A stretch of 35,831 nucleotides of DNA from the NCBI GenBank assembly GCA_019136545.1, contig JAGVUA010000024.1, positions 1-35,831 of the forward strand. Reading direction: 5' to 3'. Made by a program: the position numbers and the translations under genes. Every line of letters starts with the position of its first letter. Within the stretch, counting starts at the first letter, position 1. The notes under the pieces are model-generated. The model saw only the letters and a list, made by a program, of their open reading frames with translations, did no database searches and was not told the DNA's origin. The stretch comes from Betaproteobacteria bacterium. GTDB taxonomy: Bacteria; Pseudomonadota; Gammaproteobacteria; Burkholderiales; Rhodocyclaceae. Shown piece after piece: positions 35,450 through 35,831 of this stretch.

Positions 35450-35831
35450 GTGGCGGGAAGCTCGGATTATAGGGCAGGGTCGGCGGCCGCCGTGGCGGCG
35501 CTGTTTGCCGGGGCGACGGTCTGGGGCTTGGTCTGGTATCCCTATCGCCTGATCGAGGCGGCCGGCATGTCCGGCCTCCTGGCGACCACGCTGACCTATG
35601 CGGTGGCGCTGGGGCTCGGACTGGCCCTGTTTTACCGGCAGCTGCGGGGTGTCCGCGTCGACCGCTGGCTGGTGGCCATCGCTATCGCTTCGGCCGGCTG
35701 CAACCTCGGTTACGTGCTGGCGGTGCTCCACGGCGAAATCATGCGCGTACTGCTGCTGTTCTATTTGGCGCCGCTGTGGACGGTGCTGCTGGCGCGCCTG
35801 CTGCTGAACGAACGGCTGACGCGGGCCGGCC
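35450..35831 (+). CDS. EamA/DMT-type membrane transporter (N-terminal part, cut by window)
   Basis: Reading from GTG 35450 gives 127 residues with no stop up to the right edge, with a strong ribosome site GAGAGGAG just upstream. The sequence has four hydrophobic segments (AAAVAALFAGATVWGLVWYP, then about 43-61, 73-91 and 97-115). LLLFYLAPLWTVLLARLLLNERLT near 101-124 is the typical EamA helix-4 end with the conserved Glu in NERL. It is likely a 10-helix drug/metabolite exporter of the inner membrane; substrate unknown. The ribosome site lies in the 14 bases between its start and the divergent dapC start. Confidence 0.8.
   Translation, partial: MAGSSDYRAGSAAAVAALFAGATVWGLVWYPYRLIEAAGMSGLLATTLTYAVALGLGLALFYRQLRGVRVDRWLVAIAIASAGCNLGYVLAVLHGEIMRVLLLFYLAPLWTVLLARLLLNERLTRAG

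Overview
The window looks like chromosomal DNA of a GC-rich betaproteobacterium, most likely Rhodocyclales or a relative (Sterolibacterium/Denitratisoma type). The evidence is the dapC-dapD-pilU-dapE-prmB housekeeping block, a PEP-CTERM protein with a sigma-54 promoter, and uniformly GC-rich coding. Genus is inference. I saw no rRNA, tRNA, transposase, integrase or CRISPR array, and no gene-free stretch over 300 bases.

Bases 1-25238 form a large catabolic island for an acyl-CoA-linked substrate, in several transcription blocks. Leftward from about 9979: an MFS exporter, cofD (coenzyme F420 biosynthesis), an LLM-class F420-type oxidoreductase, a small conserved protein, an acyl-CoA synthetase, an NTF2-fold dehydratase resembling bile-acid 7-alpha-dehydratase BaiE, an EmrAB-type efflux pair, and a CaiB/BaiF CoA-transferase cut by the window edge. 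Rightward from 10173: an EtfA without EtfB, a DUF35 protein, an SCP2-type thiolase, a Ddn-like deazaflavin-dependent reductase, an old-yellow-enzyme/2,4-dienoyl-CoA-reductase-like protein, and a membrane heterodisulfide-reductase-like Fe-S protein. A crotonase with a degenerate extra domain points left at 17508-18602. Rightward from 18747: two tandem CoA-transferases, of which only one keeps the catalytic Asp, a MenB/BadI-like crotonase, an Ltp2-like aldolase with its DUF35 partner, another crotonase, and an NADPH:F420 oxidoreductase (NpdG/Fno).

Taken together, the island could activate an acid to its CoA ester, remodel it by dehydration, hydration and double-bond reduction, and cleave it by retro-aldol and possibly ring-opening steps. 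Electrons could pass to the quinone pool through EtfA and the Hdr-like protein, and to or from F420. Four F420-linked genes (cofD, LLM, Ddn-like, npdG) in a betaproteobacterial catabolic cluster are the most unusual feature. The substrate is unknown; a steroid, bile acid or other alicyclic compound is my inference from BaiE-, BaiB-, BaiF- and OYE-like genes and the Ltp2/DUF35 pair.

Bases 25296-27413 carry a small secreted or lipoprotein-like protein, a PEP-CTERM protein behind a good -24/-12 promoter, and a glutathione S-transferase. Bases 27562-35831 hold an uncharacterised PEP/pyruvate-binding-domain protein, then leftward prmB, dapE, pilU, dapD and dapC (lysine/peptidoglycan precursors, ribosomal protein methylation, twitching motility), and a rightward EamA-type transporter cut by the right edge.
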